Assembly: GCF_023283945.1 (NCBI RefSeq)
Contig: NZ_JAKIKW010000004.1
Location: forward strand, 186,001 to 250,000
Length of the DNA stretch: 64,000 nt
Source: Shewanella gelidimarina
GTDB lineage: Bacteria; Pseudomonadota; Gammaproteobacteria; Enterobacterales; Shewanellaceae
Reading direction: 5' to 3'
Of this stretch, positions 53,787 through 63,419 are shown piece after piece. The notes beneath the pieces are model-generated. The model was not told the origin of the DNA. It made no database searches and was given only the letters and a program-made list of their open reading frames with translations. How positions within the stretch are numbered: the stretch's first letter is position 1; every line of letters begins with the position of its first letter. A program made the translations under genes and the position numbers.

Positions 53787-53846
53787 TGGCTAAAAATAGT
53801 GAGTTGTTTTAGGCTAAAGGCTGAAATTGCCCAATAGAAAGACATA

Positions 53847-53902
53847 ATACCAATTGCATTAAAAGTTTGATCATTCAGCGGGAATTCAAATGCAATTGGT
53901 AT
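53847..53902. repeat. 56-bp inverted-repeat element (MITE- or REP-like)
   Basis: ATACCAATTGCATT (53847-53860) and AATGCAATTGGTAT (53889-53902) are perfect 14-bp inverted arms enclosing 28 nt. TATACCAATTGC-type ends occur widely in marine gammaproteobacterial intergenic regions, and similar words (AATTGGTATACC near 17168, TATACCAAGTTA near 17571) appear elsewhere in this window. Confidence 0.7.
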
Positions 53903-53968
53903 AATAGAACAGAGTTTGCTATCACCTAGCAAATTAGCTTCTATGACTGAATCTAAGGAATAAAGCCG

Positions 53969-54706
53969 ATGGTCATCACTCAAGAAACCCATGATATTTC
54001 GACTGCTACAGGCACTATGCGCACTTATCTATATCGCCCTGATTGCGAAGGTCAGTTTGCAACGATTATCTTCTACTCTGAAATATTTCAACAAACAGCG
54101 CCAATAGCACGTGCTGCAGCCATACTCGCTGGACATGGTTTTGTGGTGTTGGTACCAGAAGTGTTTCATGAACTAAACACGATTGGTACTGTGCTGGCCT
54201 ACGATGAAGCCGGTAAAGATAAAGGCAACGCCGATAAATTTGCTAAGCCGTTAGAGCAGCACGATAGTGACACAGAAGCCCTAGTTGATTTTGCTCGAAG
54301 CTTGAGTTTTTGCAGCAGCCAGGTTGGTAGTATGGGAGTATGCCTTGGCGGACACTTAGCTTATCGCGCTGCGCTTAACCCTGATATTCTTGGCGCTTTC
54401 TGCTTATATCCAACCGATATACATTCCAATACATTACCTAGCCAAAAAGGTAACGACTCACTATCGCGTACTGCAGATATTGCGGCAGAATTAGTGATGG
54501 TTTTTGGTAAGCAAGATCCGCATGTATCGAGTGAAGGGCGTAAGCTTCTTTACGCTAAGCTTGAGGCGACTGAGCGCAATTTTAGTTGGATAGAGGTCAA
54601 TGCACAGCACGCCTTTATGCGTGATGAAGGGGAGCGATATGATCCTGCGATTGCATTGCAGATGTACCTTAAAGCCGTGGCATTTTTTCAGCGTACGTTG
54701 AAATAG
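53969..54706 (+). CDS. Dienelactone hydrolase family protein
   Basis: 245-aa alpha/beta-hydrolase, cytoplasmic (no signal). Nucleophile motif GSMGVCLGGHLAYRAAL has Cys where serine hydrolases have Ser, as in dienelactone hydrolase; the Asp is in MVFGKQDPHVSSEG and the His in EVNAQHAFMRDEG. The family hydrolyses lactones and esters in aromatic degradation or detoxification, but many members have other roles. It stands alone, with a hairpin terminator after it. Confidence 0.85.
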   Translation: MVITQETHDISTATGTMRTYLYRPDCEGQFATIIFYSEIFQQTAPIARAAAILAGHGFVVLVPEVFHELNTIGTVLAYDEAGKDKGNADKFAKPLEQHDSDTEALVDFARSLSFCSSQVGSMGVCLGGHLAYRAALNPDILGAFCLYPTDIHSNTLPSQKGNDSLSRTADIAAELVMVFGKQDPHVSSEGRKLLYAKLEATERNFSWIEVNAQHAFMRDEGERYDPAIALQMYLKAVAFFQRTLK

Positions 54707-54733
54707 TTTTCTACGTTCAGCTTTACTCGTAAA

Positions 54734-54762
54734 AAGGGCGATCAATGATTGCCCTTCTTATT
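54734..54762 (+). terminator. Terminator after the dienelactone hydrolase gene
   Basis: AAGGGC (54734-54739) pairs with GCCCTT (54751-54756) with further pairing G-A-T-C-A / T-G-A-T-T inside, followed by CTTATTT. Confidence 0.6.
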
Positions 54763-54793
54763 TGCGACGTCTTTGGGGCAATCATCGCTGAGG

Positions 54794-55318
54794 TTAGCTT
54801 TGTTGGTAAGCGGCTAGCTCTTCTAGGCTCATTCGGGTAATAAAGGCATTATCCAAGTAAAAGTCGACATGCTCATTTTGCTTGATCCCAGACATCACTT
54901 GTTGGCTGCCATCTTCATATAACAAGGTCATCAACAGGGTGTTTTCATCTTTGGCTTCCAGTGCTGCGCTAGTGAGCTTTATTTCAGGCAGGGGCGCTTT
55001 GGTCAAATCGCTATCTAAATGTTGATTGACCTTAAAAATGGCTTCTACTGGCATATCCACAACTGCTGGCGACTGACCGGTTACTGGGTTAGTGCCGGTC
55101 CAGAACTCCACGCTATTAATAATAAATAGATCAGCAGTCGCCGCAATACCGTATATAGGGCTCATTAACACAAATAGACCCGCACGACCGTAGCGGTTAT
55201 CAACAGCGCTTAAGTTACCCTTGGTGACCATCTGACTTAAGCCCATTTGTCCCATGCATCCACTAAGCTGGCTGGTCAGTATTGCAGTTAATGCAAGCGC
55301 GGATATTTTATTTTTCAT
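54794..55318 (-). CDS. DUF3332 family lipoprotein-like protein
   Basis: 174 aa. The N-terminus MKNKISALALTAILTSQLSGC is a signal with a lipobox (L-S-G-C, Cys21), so it is probably a lipoprotein. DUF3332 features follow: NRYGRAGLFVLMSPIYGIAATADLFIINSVEFWTGTNP, which reads as a membrane-associated hairpin, and a soluble C-terminal domain. Function unknown. Divergent from the methyltransferase gene at 55628. Confidence 0.82.
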   Translation of the reverse strand: MKNKISALALTAILTSQLSGCMGQMGLSQMVTKGNLSAVDNRYGRAGLFVLMSPIYGIAATADLFIINSVEFWTGTNPVTGQSPAVVDMPVEAIFKVNQHLDSDLTKAPLPEIKLTSAALEAKDENTLLMTLLYEDGSQQVMSGIKQNEHVDFYLDNAFITRMSLEELAAYQQS

Positions 55319-55627
55319 TTATAAATTCAAGTGATTTAAGCGGGATGCAGATTGTATGTATTAGTTAAAAATGAAATGAGAACCTTGTCACGTTTTAATG
55401 TTTGTCATTTATCATCATTGTTGCGAGTGTTATCTGTTTTAGTGGGGGGATAACGGTATTGAGGCGATGCTCGATGACTTGTTAGGTTGTGATTAATTGG
55501 TGATGTTCATGTTGGGTTGTTGTTGCTTGTGCGCTAGTGGCCTGCCAGTGGAACATAACGGTTATGGCAGGGCATTCTATTGCCGTTCAGTTTCACGCAT
55601 AATAGCGGCCTTATTAATGGAGAGCGC
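55319..55627. other. 309-bp divergent intergenic region
   Basis: Should hold promoters for the DUF3332 gene (minus) and the methyltransferase (plus). A short G-run (AGTGGGGGGATAACGG, 55441-55456) stands out; no palindrome or small gene was convincing. Confidence 0.45.
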
Positions 55628-56371
55628 ATGTCTGATTACCAAGTATTACACCAAACCGAAGATGAGTATGGCCCACTTATTGTTTTAGATGATAAAGAGT
55701 CGAGAATTTTGGCCTTTGGTGAAAACGACGAGCAAAGTAAATTACTTAAAGCTGCGCCACATATTCCGCAACATACCTACGTGCAAGCCATGTTATTAGT
55801 ATTGCTGTATAGCCAACCTAAAAGTGCCATTGTACTCGGACTCGGTGGTGGGGGACTTATCCATGCGTTACGCCATTTTGATGCAGGGATTAAGCTGACC
55901 GCTGTTGAGCTTAGGGCTGATGTGATTGACCTAGCTAAGCGCTATTTTCAGTTACCGTTAAGCAAAAAACTGAAAGTGATTAATCAAGATGCGACGCAGT
56001 TTTTAGCACTTGGCGATCACAAACGGGTTGATATCATTTTCACTGATATTTATAGCGCTGAAGGGGTCGACGCGGCGCAGGTATCAGAATCATTTATCGC
56101 CCAATGTGCAGCGTTGATAAAAGCCGATGGTTACCTAGTGTTGAATTGCTGGAAGGAACATAGCAAGAATCGAGAATTATTGGCTTATCTAGAACGGTAT
56201 TTTGTTGAGGTAAGAGCTTGTCTTACAGGCAGTGCTAACTGGGTCGTTATTGCAGGGAAAACCAGACGTGACATCAGCTCGAGCGCATTAAAGCATCACG
56301 CACAAGCATTATCGAACCAATTGGATTTCCCATTGGCCCGTTCGCTTACCCGCTTTGATTTATGGGAGTAA
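55628..56371 (+). CDS. Spermidine synthase-like methyltransferase-fold protein
   Basis: 247 aa from the ATG at 55628, which has GGAGAG at 55619-55624 (the open frame begins at 55580). Rossmann motif AIVLGLGGGGLIHALRHFDA (near residues 77-96) followed by LTAVELRADVIDLAKRYFQL and VDIIFTDIYSAEGVD correspond to the SpeE-family fold. The N-terminal polyamine-binding beta-hairpin is reduced and the usual gatekeeper Y-H-E is absent, so it need not make spermidine. Overlaps the end of the pseudogene on the opposite strand. Confidence 0.83.
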   Translation: MSDYQVLHQTEDEYGPLIVLDDKESRILAFGENDEQSKLLKAAPHIPQHTYVQAMLLVLLYSQPKSAIVLGLGGGGLIHALRHFDAGIKLTAVELRADVIDLAKRYFQLPLSKKLKVINQDATQFLALGDHKRVDIIFTDIYSAEGVDAAQVSESFIAQCAALIKADGYLVLNCWKEHSKNRELLAYLERYFVEVRACLTGSANWVVIAGKTRRDISSSALKHHAQALSNQLDFPLARSLTRFDLWE

Positions 56372-56794
56372 GCGATTCATAGCCACAGGTCTCTTTAAGG
56401 GGGGGCCGAAGCGCCAGTGAGGTTCGACGTTCAATTGACAACCCAATACGTGCTTAGTTAACAGCTTTTGGTTCGCGATTGCTTGGATGTCGCGATATAG
56501 GTGCAGCATATAGCGTTGGTGGCTGGCTTCGGTTAGCCAATAAGTGATCACTACAAACGGGTGACCCTTTTAGCTTGAACGTAATAGCACCCATTGTCAC
56601 CGCTGTCCTTCACTAAAGGTTGATTTCAACGCTGGCTTAACGTGGCAGTTAATGTCTTTAACTATCATTGGTAAACCTTCCTCGTTTATCTCGCTGAGGT
56701 TCATCCCCGGGCTGAGTGACAAAGCCCCGTCATCTCGCGTCTTATCGTCATCGGCGACTATTGCCATATAAAAACACCTAATGCATGGCTGCAT
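56360..56794 (-). pseudogene. Disrupted gene with two in-frame stops
   Basis: One minus-strand frame runs from about 56767 (ATG with AGGTG seven bases upstream; 56794 possible) to 56360 and is interrupted only by TGA at 56597-56599 and TAA at 56570-56572. Without these it would read about 136 codons. The piece before (MAIVADDDKTRDDGALSLSP) and the pieces after (QWVLLRSS; then ITYWLTEASHQRYMLHLYRD) stay in the same frame, so two point changes, not a frameshift, broke it. The family is not recognised. The end overlaps the methyltransferase gene by 12 bp. Confidence 0.55.
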
Positions 56795-56868
56795 CGAACG
56801 CTATCAAAAATAGCGTAGATCGATGACCTTTACATTCGAGCTCAGCACTTACACTCCTATTCGGTAAA

Positions 56869-56905
56869 ATAGATTAAGATAATAGATTTTATCCGTTATC
56901 TTAAT
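56869..56905. promoter_or_regulatory. Inverted repeat upstream of ahpC, possible OxyR or other regulator site
   Basis: ATTAAGATAA (56873-56882) and TTATCTTAAT (56896-56905) are perfect 10-bp arms 13 nt apart, with ATAG words at 56869 and 56882 as in OxyR sites. The spacing does not match the OxyR pattern well. It lies about 135 bp before the ahpC start. Confidence 0.35.
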
Positions 56906-57036
56906 TTTCGCCACTCCGCTATTATTCTCACATCGAAAACGAACTGACTTACAGATACTCATCATCACTCATCTCAGTTTGTTGAATTAAATAGAAATAT
57001 CCCATTTATTTTTAAATTATTAGACCGGAGCTTTAC

Positions 57037-57606
57037 ATGACTCAATCAATTATCAACTCAACTATTAAGCCATTCTCTGCAACTGCTTTCCATAAAGGTG
57101 ATTTTCACTCAGTGACAGAGCAAGACCTATTAGGTAAGTGGTCAGTTGTTTTCTTCTACCCTGCTGATTTCACTTTTGTTTGCCCAACTGAACTAGGCGA
57201 CATGGCTGACCATTACGAGAAGCTGCAAGGTATGGGCGTTGAAGTTTACTCAGTGTCGACTGATACACACTTCACTCATAAAGCATGGCATTCAAGTTCT
57301 GACACTATCAATAAAATCCAGTACCCAATGATTGGTGACCCAACTGGCGCAATTACACGTAATTTTGGTGTGATGATTGAAGAAGACGGCTTAGCACTTC
57401 GTGGCACTTTCGTTATCAACCCAGAAGGTGAAATCAAAGTTGCTGAAGTACATGACCTAGGTATTGGTCGTAGTGCAGTTGAACTAGTACGTAAAATCCA
57501 AGCTGCTCAGTATGTTGCAACTCACGACGGTGAAGTTTGTCCAGCAGCATGGCAGCCAGGTGAAGCGACACTAGCACCGTCAATTGACCTTGTTGGTAAA
57601 ATCTAA
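57037..57606 (+). CDS. ahpC: Alkyl hydroperoxide reductase subunit C (2-Cys peroxiredoxin)
   Basis: 189 aa. Reduces hydrogen peroxide and organic hydroperoxides in the cytoplasm. Peroxidatic Cys49 in [13 protein letters not shown], resolving Cys168 in [12 protein letters not shown], and the G-T-F-V-I-N-P-E-G and D-L-G-I-G-R-S motifs between. Length and sequence are of the enterobacterial AhpC group that decamerises and is reduced by AhpF, whose gene follows 243 bp downstream. Confidence 0.96.
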   Translation: MTQSIINSTIKPFSATAFHKGDFHSVTEQDLLGKWSVVFFYPADFTFVCPTELGDMADHYEKLQGMGVEVYSVSTDTHFTHKAWHSSSDTINKIQYPMIGDPTGAITRNFGVMIEEDGLALRGTFVINPEGEIKVAEVHDLGIGRSAVELVRKIQAAQYVATHDGEVCPAAWQPGEATLAPSIDLVGKI

Positions 57607-57849
57607 CTCGCAGCATTAACGTTAAAATCCAGATAACAGCTTGTTTATCATTATCAAGACTCAAGCTGGTTATCTAGATAAATTGGTCAGCTTTGGCTCC
57701 CCTGAAACCTTCGCTGACCTCTTTTTTGCACATCAAACCTATTACCTTTTTATTTTCAACATCACCTTTTTATTTTTAGTTCGAAATCTATCTGTCCAAG
57801 TAACAGAGCATTTCGACGATGTGTCACGCTTTCAGAATTAGGAGTCATC

Positions 57850-59412
57850 ATGTTAGATGCAAATGTAAAGAATCAACTGAATACCTACCTGCAGAACCTC
57901 AAACACCCAGTTGAGCTTGTTGTGTCTATTGATGACACTGCTAAGGCGCAGGAGCTTAAATCGCTTGCCGCCGATATTGATAGCTTGTCACCGTTGATAT
58001 CAGTCGTGGAGAAGGTCGGAAAACGCACTCCTTCTATGTCAGTCATTAACCCGCAACTCGCGAGTCAAATTACTTTCGCAGGCTTACCAATGGGGCATGA
58101 ATTTACATCCCTAGTATTAGCCTTGTTACACAGTGGTGGTCACCCAATCAAACTTGAGCAAGATGTGATTGAGCAAATTCGTCAGTTACCGGGTGAGTAT
58201 CACTTCGAGACTTACGTGTCGCTGAGTTGCCAAACTTGTCCTGAAGTGGTGCAAGCGTTGAATATGATGGCGGCGATTAACCCTAAAATAACTAACGTAA
58301 TGATAGATGGTTCGTTATTCCAAGACGAAGTAAACGAACGCAATGTTATGGCAGTGCCTTCGGTGTACTTAAATGGCGATCAGTTCTCAATGGGGGCCAT
58401 TAGTACCGTTGAAATTCTCAATAAACTGGATGTTAATGCCGCGGGTAGAAAAGCTGAGCAACTTAATGAAAAAGAGCCATTCGACGTCCTAATCGTTGGC
58501 GGTGGACCTGCTGGCGCATCGGCTGCCATTTACGCTGCGCGTAAAGGCCTACGGACGGGGATTGTTGCTGATAAATTTGGTGGTCAAGTCGCTGAAACTG
58601 TCGGTATTGAAAACTTTATCTCAGTCAAAGCGACTGAAGGTCCAAAGCTGGTGGCTAATCTTGAAGCTCACGTGCATGAATATGATGTTGATATTATGGA
58701 TAACCAACGCGCATTAAGCCTAAAGTCCGGTGAACTATTTCAGCTAACGCTTGAAAGTGGTGCGGTGCTACGCAGCAAAACGATACTGCTAGCAACAGGT
58801 GCCCGCTGGCGTGAAATGAACGTGCCCGGCGAGAAAGAGTATCGTGGCAGCGGCGTTGCTTATTGCCCACATTGTGATGGACCACTGTTTAAAGGTAAAC
58901 GTGTGGCGGTTATTGGTGGTGGCAACTCTGGTATCGAAGCTGCGATTGATTTAGCCAATATTGTAGAACACGTAACAGTACTTGAGTTTGATAACACACT
59001 GCGCGCCGATGATGTATTGCAACGTAAAGCAAGCTCAATGGGCAACATTAAAATCATCACTCAAGCAATGACAACGGAAGTGACCGGTGATGGAAAGAAA
59101 GTGAACGGCCTAAACTACACCAATAGAGCGACGGGAGAGACTCATCATGTCGAACTGGATGGCATATTTGTTCAAATCGGTTTGGTGCCTAACTCTGAGT
59201 GGCTTAAAGAAACCATCGACATGACGGCGCGCGGCGAAATCCTTGTTGATGCTAAAGGAGAAACCTCTGTTGCGGGTGTATTTGCCGCCGGTGATGTGAC
59301 AAACTCCGCTTATAAGCAGATCATTATTGCGATGGGCAGTGGTGCTACGGCGTCATTAGGGGCGTTTGATTACCTTATTCGCCTTGATGTCGATGAATCT
59401 ATCGCGGCATAA
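57850..59412 (+). CDS. ahpF: Alkyl hydroperoxide reductase subunit F
   Basis: 520-aa flavoprotein disulfide reductase that passes electrons from NADH to AhpC. N-terminal tandem thioredoxin-like domain with CQTC (Cys127, Cys130), FAD-binding [20 protein letters not shown], redox-active CPHC (Cys339, Cys342) in [18 protein letters not shown]-binding [18 protein letters not shown], and the C-terminal [19 protein letters not shown]. Standard length. The spacing from ahpC allows its own promoter or a processed transcript. Terminator directly downstream. Confidence 0.96.
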   Translation: MLDANVKNQLNTYLQNLKHPVELVVSIDDTAKAQELKSLAADIDSLSPLISVVEKVGKRTPSMSVINPQLASQITFAGLPMGHEFTSLVLALLHSGGHPIKLEQDVIEQIRQLPGEYHFETYVSLSCQTCPEVVQALNMMAAINPKITNVMIDGSLFQDEVNERNVMAVPSVYLNGDQFSMGAISTVEILNKLDVNAAGRKAEQLNEKEPFDVLIVGGGPAGASAAIYAARKGLRTGIVADKFGGQVAETVGIENFISVKATEGPKLVANLEAHVHEYDVDIMDNQRALSLKSGELFQLTLESGAVLRSKTILLATGARWREMNVPGEKEYRGSGVAYCPHCDGPLFKGKRVAVIGGGNSGIEAAIDLANIVEHVTVLEFDNTLRADDVLQRKASSMGNIKIITQAMTTEVTGDGKKVNGLNYTNRATGETHHVELDGIFVQIGLVPNSEWLKETIDMTARGEILVDAKGETSVAGVFAAGDVTNSAYKQIIIAMGSGATASLGAFDYLIRLDVDESIAA

Positions 59413-59431
59413 TGACTGCTAGAACAATTAT

Positions 59432-59458
59432 AAAGCCAGACTCTACTGGCTTTTTTTA
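59432..59458 (+). terminator. Terminator after ahpF
   Basis: AAAGCCAG (59432-59439) pairs with CTGGCTTT (59446-59453) over a 6-nt loop, with a run of seven T. It directly abuts the next open frame, which therefore needs its own promoter or a later start. Confidence 0.9.
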
Positions 59459-60634
59459 TTGAAAAATTCGACTAACATTGATGGGCAAGTGCCTAATTGG
59501 TGGATCATTATTCTAAACAGCAATCGATATAAACATCAGCTCAAAATCGAAACTCAAAATATTCTTCAACGAGGAATTTTTTGGGCGATGTATATAACGT
59601 TGTTTTTAGTGGTAGTGGTGATACTAAACATCTACTTTTTCGCTCATGGCCTCTACGACATCAAAGATATCTTGCCTGAGATCGCACCCGTTACGGTATT
59701 GGTGGTGGTTGGTTTTTTTGTCATTAAATTGTTGGCTTTGAATGGAGTGACGAGTCAGCAGAGTCATACCTTTCTGATATTGTTAGTGTTGGCTTGGTGT
59801 TATTTGCTCTATGGCTTAGTCCAATTATCCAGTGACCCATTGCCGGGTATTGAGTCGCTCGCCGACATTCTCGCGTTGGTATTTGTGTTTGCTTTATTCC
59901 CCAACCGTAAGGTGATGTTGTTAGCAATCTTACCTTTTCTGCTGTTTTCCTGTGTTTATCGATTATATGAGTATCCTGACGCGCCGGTATTTCCACTGAC
60001 CAAATTTGTCTGTGTACTGGCTATTATCATGTCAGGGCAAAAGATCATTTCTGGATGGTTCGTTAAGGCCGTTATTCGAGATTTTGAAAAGCAAAAGTTA
60101 GTAAAACAATTTAAACGGTTAGCGCTAATAGATGGCCTGACGAATATCAGTAATCGTCGTCATTTTGATGAAATATTGGCGCAAGAGATCCGTGCATCTG
60201 AGCGTAATAACCATGCATTAGCGATTATCTTGCTCGATATTGATTTCTTTAAACGTCTAAATGACACGTTGGGACACCAAGCGGGTGACGAACAGTTAGT
60301 TAAGGTCGCTGAGATTATCAGCGCGGCGGTTAGCCGCCCTCGAGATCTCGTTGCACGCTATGGGGGTGAGGAGTTTGTTATTGCCTTGCCCAATACGGAT
60401 CTGCTCGGTGCCATCCATGTGGCTGATAAGGTCAAAAGTTTGCTAGCAGAAGCCGAATTAATCCACCCCTGTTCTGATGTCTCAGAATGGGTCACATTAT
60501 CGCAAGGTATTGCTCAGTGGGAGGACGGGATGAGTAAAGACAATCTTGTTAAAATGGCTGATCGCATGTTGTATCGCGCTAAATCAGCCGGTAGAAATAC
60601 GGTCTGTAGCGATGAGCAGAGCACTAACCTTTAG
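59459..60634 (+). CDS. Membrane diguanylate cyclase (GGDEF)
   Basis: Up to 391 aa. Five or six hydrophobic helices (about residues 38-205), then a GGDEF domain: DGLTNISNRRHFDE, IILLDIDFFKRLND, and active site GGEEF in ARYGGEEFVIAL. An R-x-x-D (RPRD) sits exactly five residues before GGEEF, the inhibitory site for c-di-GMP, so it should be a product-regulated active cyclase. The start is uncertain: TTG at 59459 lies next to the ahpF terminator and has no clear ribosome-binding site; GTG at 59489 is an alternative. Confidence 0.87.
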   Translation: MKNSTNIDGQVPNWWIIILNSNRYKHQLKIETQNILQRGIFWAMYITLFLVVVVILNIYFFAHGLYDIKDILPEIAPVTVLVVVGFFVIKLLALNGVTSQQSHTFLILLVLAWCYLLYGLVQLSSDPLPGIESLADILALVFVFALFPNRKVMLLAILPFLLFSCVYRLYEYPDAPVFPLTKFVCVLAIIMSGQKIISGWFVKAVIRDFEKQKLVKQFKRLALIDGLTNISNRRHFDEILAQEIRASERNNHALAIILLDIDFFKRLNDTLGHQAGDEQLVKVAEIISAAVSRPRDLVARYGGEEFVIALPNTDLLGAIHVADKVKSLLAEAELIHPCSDVSEWVTLSQGIAQWEDGMSKDNLVKMADRMLYRAKSAGRNTVCSDEQSTNL

Positions 60635-60649
60635 CACCCTTCATTCATT

Positions 60650-60847
60650 CTAGGCTTTAGTGCTAATAATATGGCCTGCATTTCCAACAGGGGCTGGCGC
60701 CGTTTGTGGCAAAGCAGACTCTATCAATTTAAGCGCAATATCCCCCTCAATTTTTTGCTGCTCTTTTGACATCTGAGCAACTTTTAAACCTACACCGCCA
60801 TGACTCATATTAGGCTCAAGGTTGGGGGTTGATAATGAAATACTCAT
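60650..60847 (-). CDS. Small protein, possibly YjfB-like (putative motility protein)
   Basis: 65 aa: MSISLSTPNLEPNMSHGGVG, then GLKVAQMSKEQQKIEGDIAL, then L-K-L-I-E-S-A-L-P-Q-T-A-P-A-P-V-G-N-A-G-H-I-I. A short helix followed by a P/A-rich part and a glycine-asparagine end resembles the YjfB family of small proteins. It is convergent with the cyclase gene and lies 95 bp from the redox-protein gene. Real coding is likely but not certain. Confidence 0.5.
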   Translation of the reverse strand: MSISLSTPNLEPNMSHGGVGLKVAQMSKEQQKIEGDIALKLIESALPQTAPAPVGNAGHIISTKA

Positions 60848-60942
60848 AGTGGACTCGTGATAAAGGGATTTAATGTTATATCGGCGCTACACACTATCGC
60901 TTAAGTGTTTCCTTGTTACAGTATGTAACGCCGTATTAAATC

Positions 60943-62364
60943 CTATTTAGCCGAGCTTATTTTGTTTTTTTTCTCAATCGCTTTGCGAGTAAAAGTGATG
61001 ATAAAGGTGATAACAATAGAGCTTAAGATAAGCCCAATCGCCAACATCACATTCTGTAAAGCCGTGGGATCAATTGCCAACATCCCTCCTAGACCCACCA
61101 TCATAATGCCGGACATTAATTTTAGGGTCTGTCCCTCTTTTTCAGTGAGCTTACGCTTTCCTAAAGAGACACTAAAAGCGATGACGATAATGGCCAGTGG
61201 GATCACATAAACAATGTTGTAAAACGCAAGGTACATATAGCGTTCCATTGTCGGAAGATCGTGCATTGAAAGCACACTGGTATAGATCATTGGAAAGCCA
61301 GCGGTACACAGTAATTCATAAGCGTTAGCAAGAATAGACAGCACTACGGTACCGGCAATCATTGCGGTCATGCTGCTCGCACTGGTGAGTTTCCCCATGC
61401 GCTTGATAAGGCCGGTTCTATTTTCGGCAGACATCGATAAGGTGACTTCTCCTTTAGTAAAGAAGTAGTCCTTTATATTCACCGCTCCCGCGACAAGGGC
61501 GAGCATACCTGCACCGAGAATAATCCAGCCACCGTCGCTTCCCGCGCCGAGGAGTTGGAATATATTGAGCCATGCACTCATGAAAATGAAATAGATAAAA
61601 CCGGAAAAGAATACAAAAATCCCTCCCACAATCAGCATTCTGGCGCGACTCTTTGCATTAACCATGATGGATAAAAGAAACAGTAATACGAAGAATGCGC
61701 ATGGATTAAATGCATCAACACCCGCGAGCACCACCGTCAGCAGTGGTAACGACATCTGTTCAGGGTGAACGACTCCGATAAGTGGTAACTCAACCGGCTG
61801 CACATCTGATGTGCTAATTTCGCTAGTGCTATCAAGCCCTAGATCACAAGTGCCAGCGCTGGCAGATTCACTGCAGGTTTCAAAGAAAGCCCCTGAGCTG
61901 GCCGGTGTGTCAGCCGTATGTGTATTGGCGGTTTCTGCAGTAAGTTTACCCCCAAGTGAAATGTAATATGATTTTAAGCGATCAACTAAAAATTCTCCGG
62001 TGACGGCTTGGCTGCTGTAACCGATGACCGCTTTTTTACCACTGGCAAAGTAAGGCACGGAGCGAGCTTCTGTGCCGGTTTGTTTAGCAATGTCTTGCCA
62101 AATCGTCATCGTCTCTGGATCTGAAATCAGATGAGCTTCAAGTTCTATCCAGGGGTAGCGTTCAGGCAGACTATCAATAAAGGGATGTGCTTCTTTACAG
62201 TGTGGGCAGGTTTGTGACCAGAAAAAATACAGCTTAACTTTTAGTTCTCCTGCATCATTCGTGTAATGCCAAACCGTGGGTTGCTCTGATGCCGACGCAG
62301 CAAAGGTGGGGAGTGCGAAGCTCGACAATAGCAGTGTTACTAAGAGTAAAATGTATTTGGCCAT
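60943..62364 (-). CDS. Thioredoxin-like / DsbD-type membrane fusion protein
   Basis: 473 aa. Signal peptide (to residue 22), a periplasmic thioredoxin-like domain with CPHC in FFWSQTCPHCKEAHPF (near residues 53-56), a linker with three more Cys (FETCSESASAGTCDLG), and an eight-helix membrane domain of the DsbD/CcdA fold. That domain keeps the two Cys expected for transmembrane electron transfer: FNPCAFFVLLFLLS and ELLCTAGFPMIY. It probably passes reducing power from cytoplasmic thioredoxin to its own periplasmic domain. It differs from DsbD, which has its thioredoxin domain at the C-terminus. Client unknown. Confidence 0.83.
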   Translation of the reverse strand: MAKYILLLVTLLLSSFALPTFAASASEQPTVWHYTNDAGELKVKLYFFWSQTCPHCKEAHPFIDSLPERYPWIELEAHLISDPETMTIWQDIAKQTGTEARSVPYFASGKKAVIGYSSQAVTGEFLVDRLKSYYISLGGKLTAETANTHTADTPASSGAFFETCSESASAGTCDLGLDSTSEISTSDVQPVELPLIGVVHPEQMSLPLLTVVLAGVDAFNPCAFFVLLFLLSIMVNAKSRARMLIVGGIFVFFSGFIYFIFMSAWLNIFQLLGAGSDGGWIILGAGMLALVAGAVNIKDYFFTKGEVTLSMSAENRTGLIKRMGKLTSASSMTAMIAGTVVLSILANAYELLCTAGFPMIYTSVLSMHDLPTMERYMYLAFYNIVYVIPLAIIVIAFSVSLGKRKLTEKEGQTLKLMSGIMMVGLGGMLAIDPTALQNVMLAIGLILSSIVITFIITFTRKAIEKKNKISSAK

Positions 62365-62719
62365 AGGAACTCCAAATGGGCAGAAGAAGCATGATTGAAT
62401 CGATTAGTATTAGATACTTTACTGAATTGAGGTCTAATTGATAAATTAATGTGTCAAATTTGTGGGCGCATTCTCGAATAAATTACTTTTGGGAACAACC
62501 ACCAATTTTTAATAATATTTTGAAACTTTTAACTGATTTTATAATCAGTTAGTTAAGGTTGGAATAAATAAGAGGCCTATAATGGGACAGTTTTAGTGTT
62601 AACAACATGTTTAGGTCGTTTGGACGGTAGCTATTGCTTCGTCGAAGGGCTAATTCTCAAGCTTGTTAACTCGATGATGATTTAAGCCCATTTCAGCTAG
62701 CTTTATCGAATATTTTGGC
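62365..62719. other. 355-bp intergenic region
   Basis: No gene seen. Contains a perfect 7-bp hairpin AACTGAT-tttata-ATCAGTT (62531-62550) without a clear T run on either strand. It should include the promoter of the redox-fusion gene on the minus strand and the 3' end of nothing on the plus strand. Confidence 0.45.
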
Positions 62720-63166
62720 TTATTGAATACTAGGAGTGACTTCACTGAATTTTGCTATGCGAAGGTTGATGTCATTGACTTGTGTGTCACACCAGATAAT
62801 GGCAACCGAACGCTCGGGTTCACTGCTGGCGGTTAAAATACGGCTAATAATCGGCGCTGGATAAGCAGCATTATTCAAGTAAGTTCTAATCCGAACAACC
62901 CTTCTGTTCGCCAGCCACTTATTGTAGTGTTTGACGTCTTCGTTACGTTGCACTTTGTTCAATTTAAACTCTAACAGCAGATAACCCGATTGGGACTGAT
63001 AGTGGGCCATTATGTCGTCAAGTTGAACGCTATATTCAGTGCTGAAGTAAGAGCTGTTTTTCGCATAGGGGATATCGGTAATATGTATTTTTTCGACGCA
63101 TTGTGCCATCACATTGGCAGCAGTTAAATTGGCGATGATAAAGCCGATTATGACTATAAACTTCAT
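62720..63166 (-). CDS. Periplasmic OmpA-like domain protein (divergent)
   Basis: 148 aa with signal peptide (MKFIVIIGFIIANLTAANVMA). The mature part resembles a small OmpA-like peptidoglycan-binding domain: Y-F-S-T-E-Y-S-V-Q-L-D-D-I at the start, LLLEFKLNKVQRNEDVKHYN, and NKWLANRRVVRIRTYLNN matching the N-x-x-L-x-x-R-R-x-x-x-V helix, then P-I-I-S-R-I-L. The usual Asp and Arg ligands of the diaminopimelate site are only partly kept, so the binding function is uncertain. It stands alone. Confidence 0.6.
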   Translation of the reverse strand: MKFIVIIGFIIANLTAANVMAQCVEKIHITDIPYAKNSSYFSTEYSVQLDDIMAHYQSQSGYLLLEFKLNKVQRNEDVKHYNKWLANRRVVRIRTYLNNAAYPAPIISRILTASSEPERSVAIIWCDTQVNDINLRIAKFSEVTPSIQ

Positions 63167-63419
63167 TTTTTAGCATTCCTTTGTAAAATATAAGTCTTTA
63201 AAAATCAGCTTAAGCAGCATCTTCCTTGATTTTATGCAGAGGAATTTATGTTATTGCGGTATTAAATGCAATGCACTTTAATCGTTCAGTTACGACTAAA
63301 GCACGGTCAAAAACGGATTAAAATAGGGTGCCATAAAATTGGGGCCCCAGAAATACTCACTTTCCTTGATAGTAACCCCATTAAATGACAAAAAATTGAC
63401 TGTATTCTAGCCAGATGAA

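Noticed and set aside
57641-57841. 66-codon frame between ahpC and ahpF
   Set aside because: Hydrophobic but without a ribosome-binding site or conserved pattern; probably leader sequence of ahpF.
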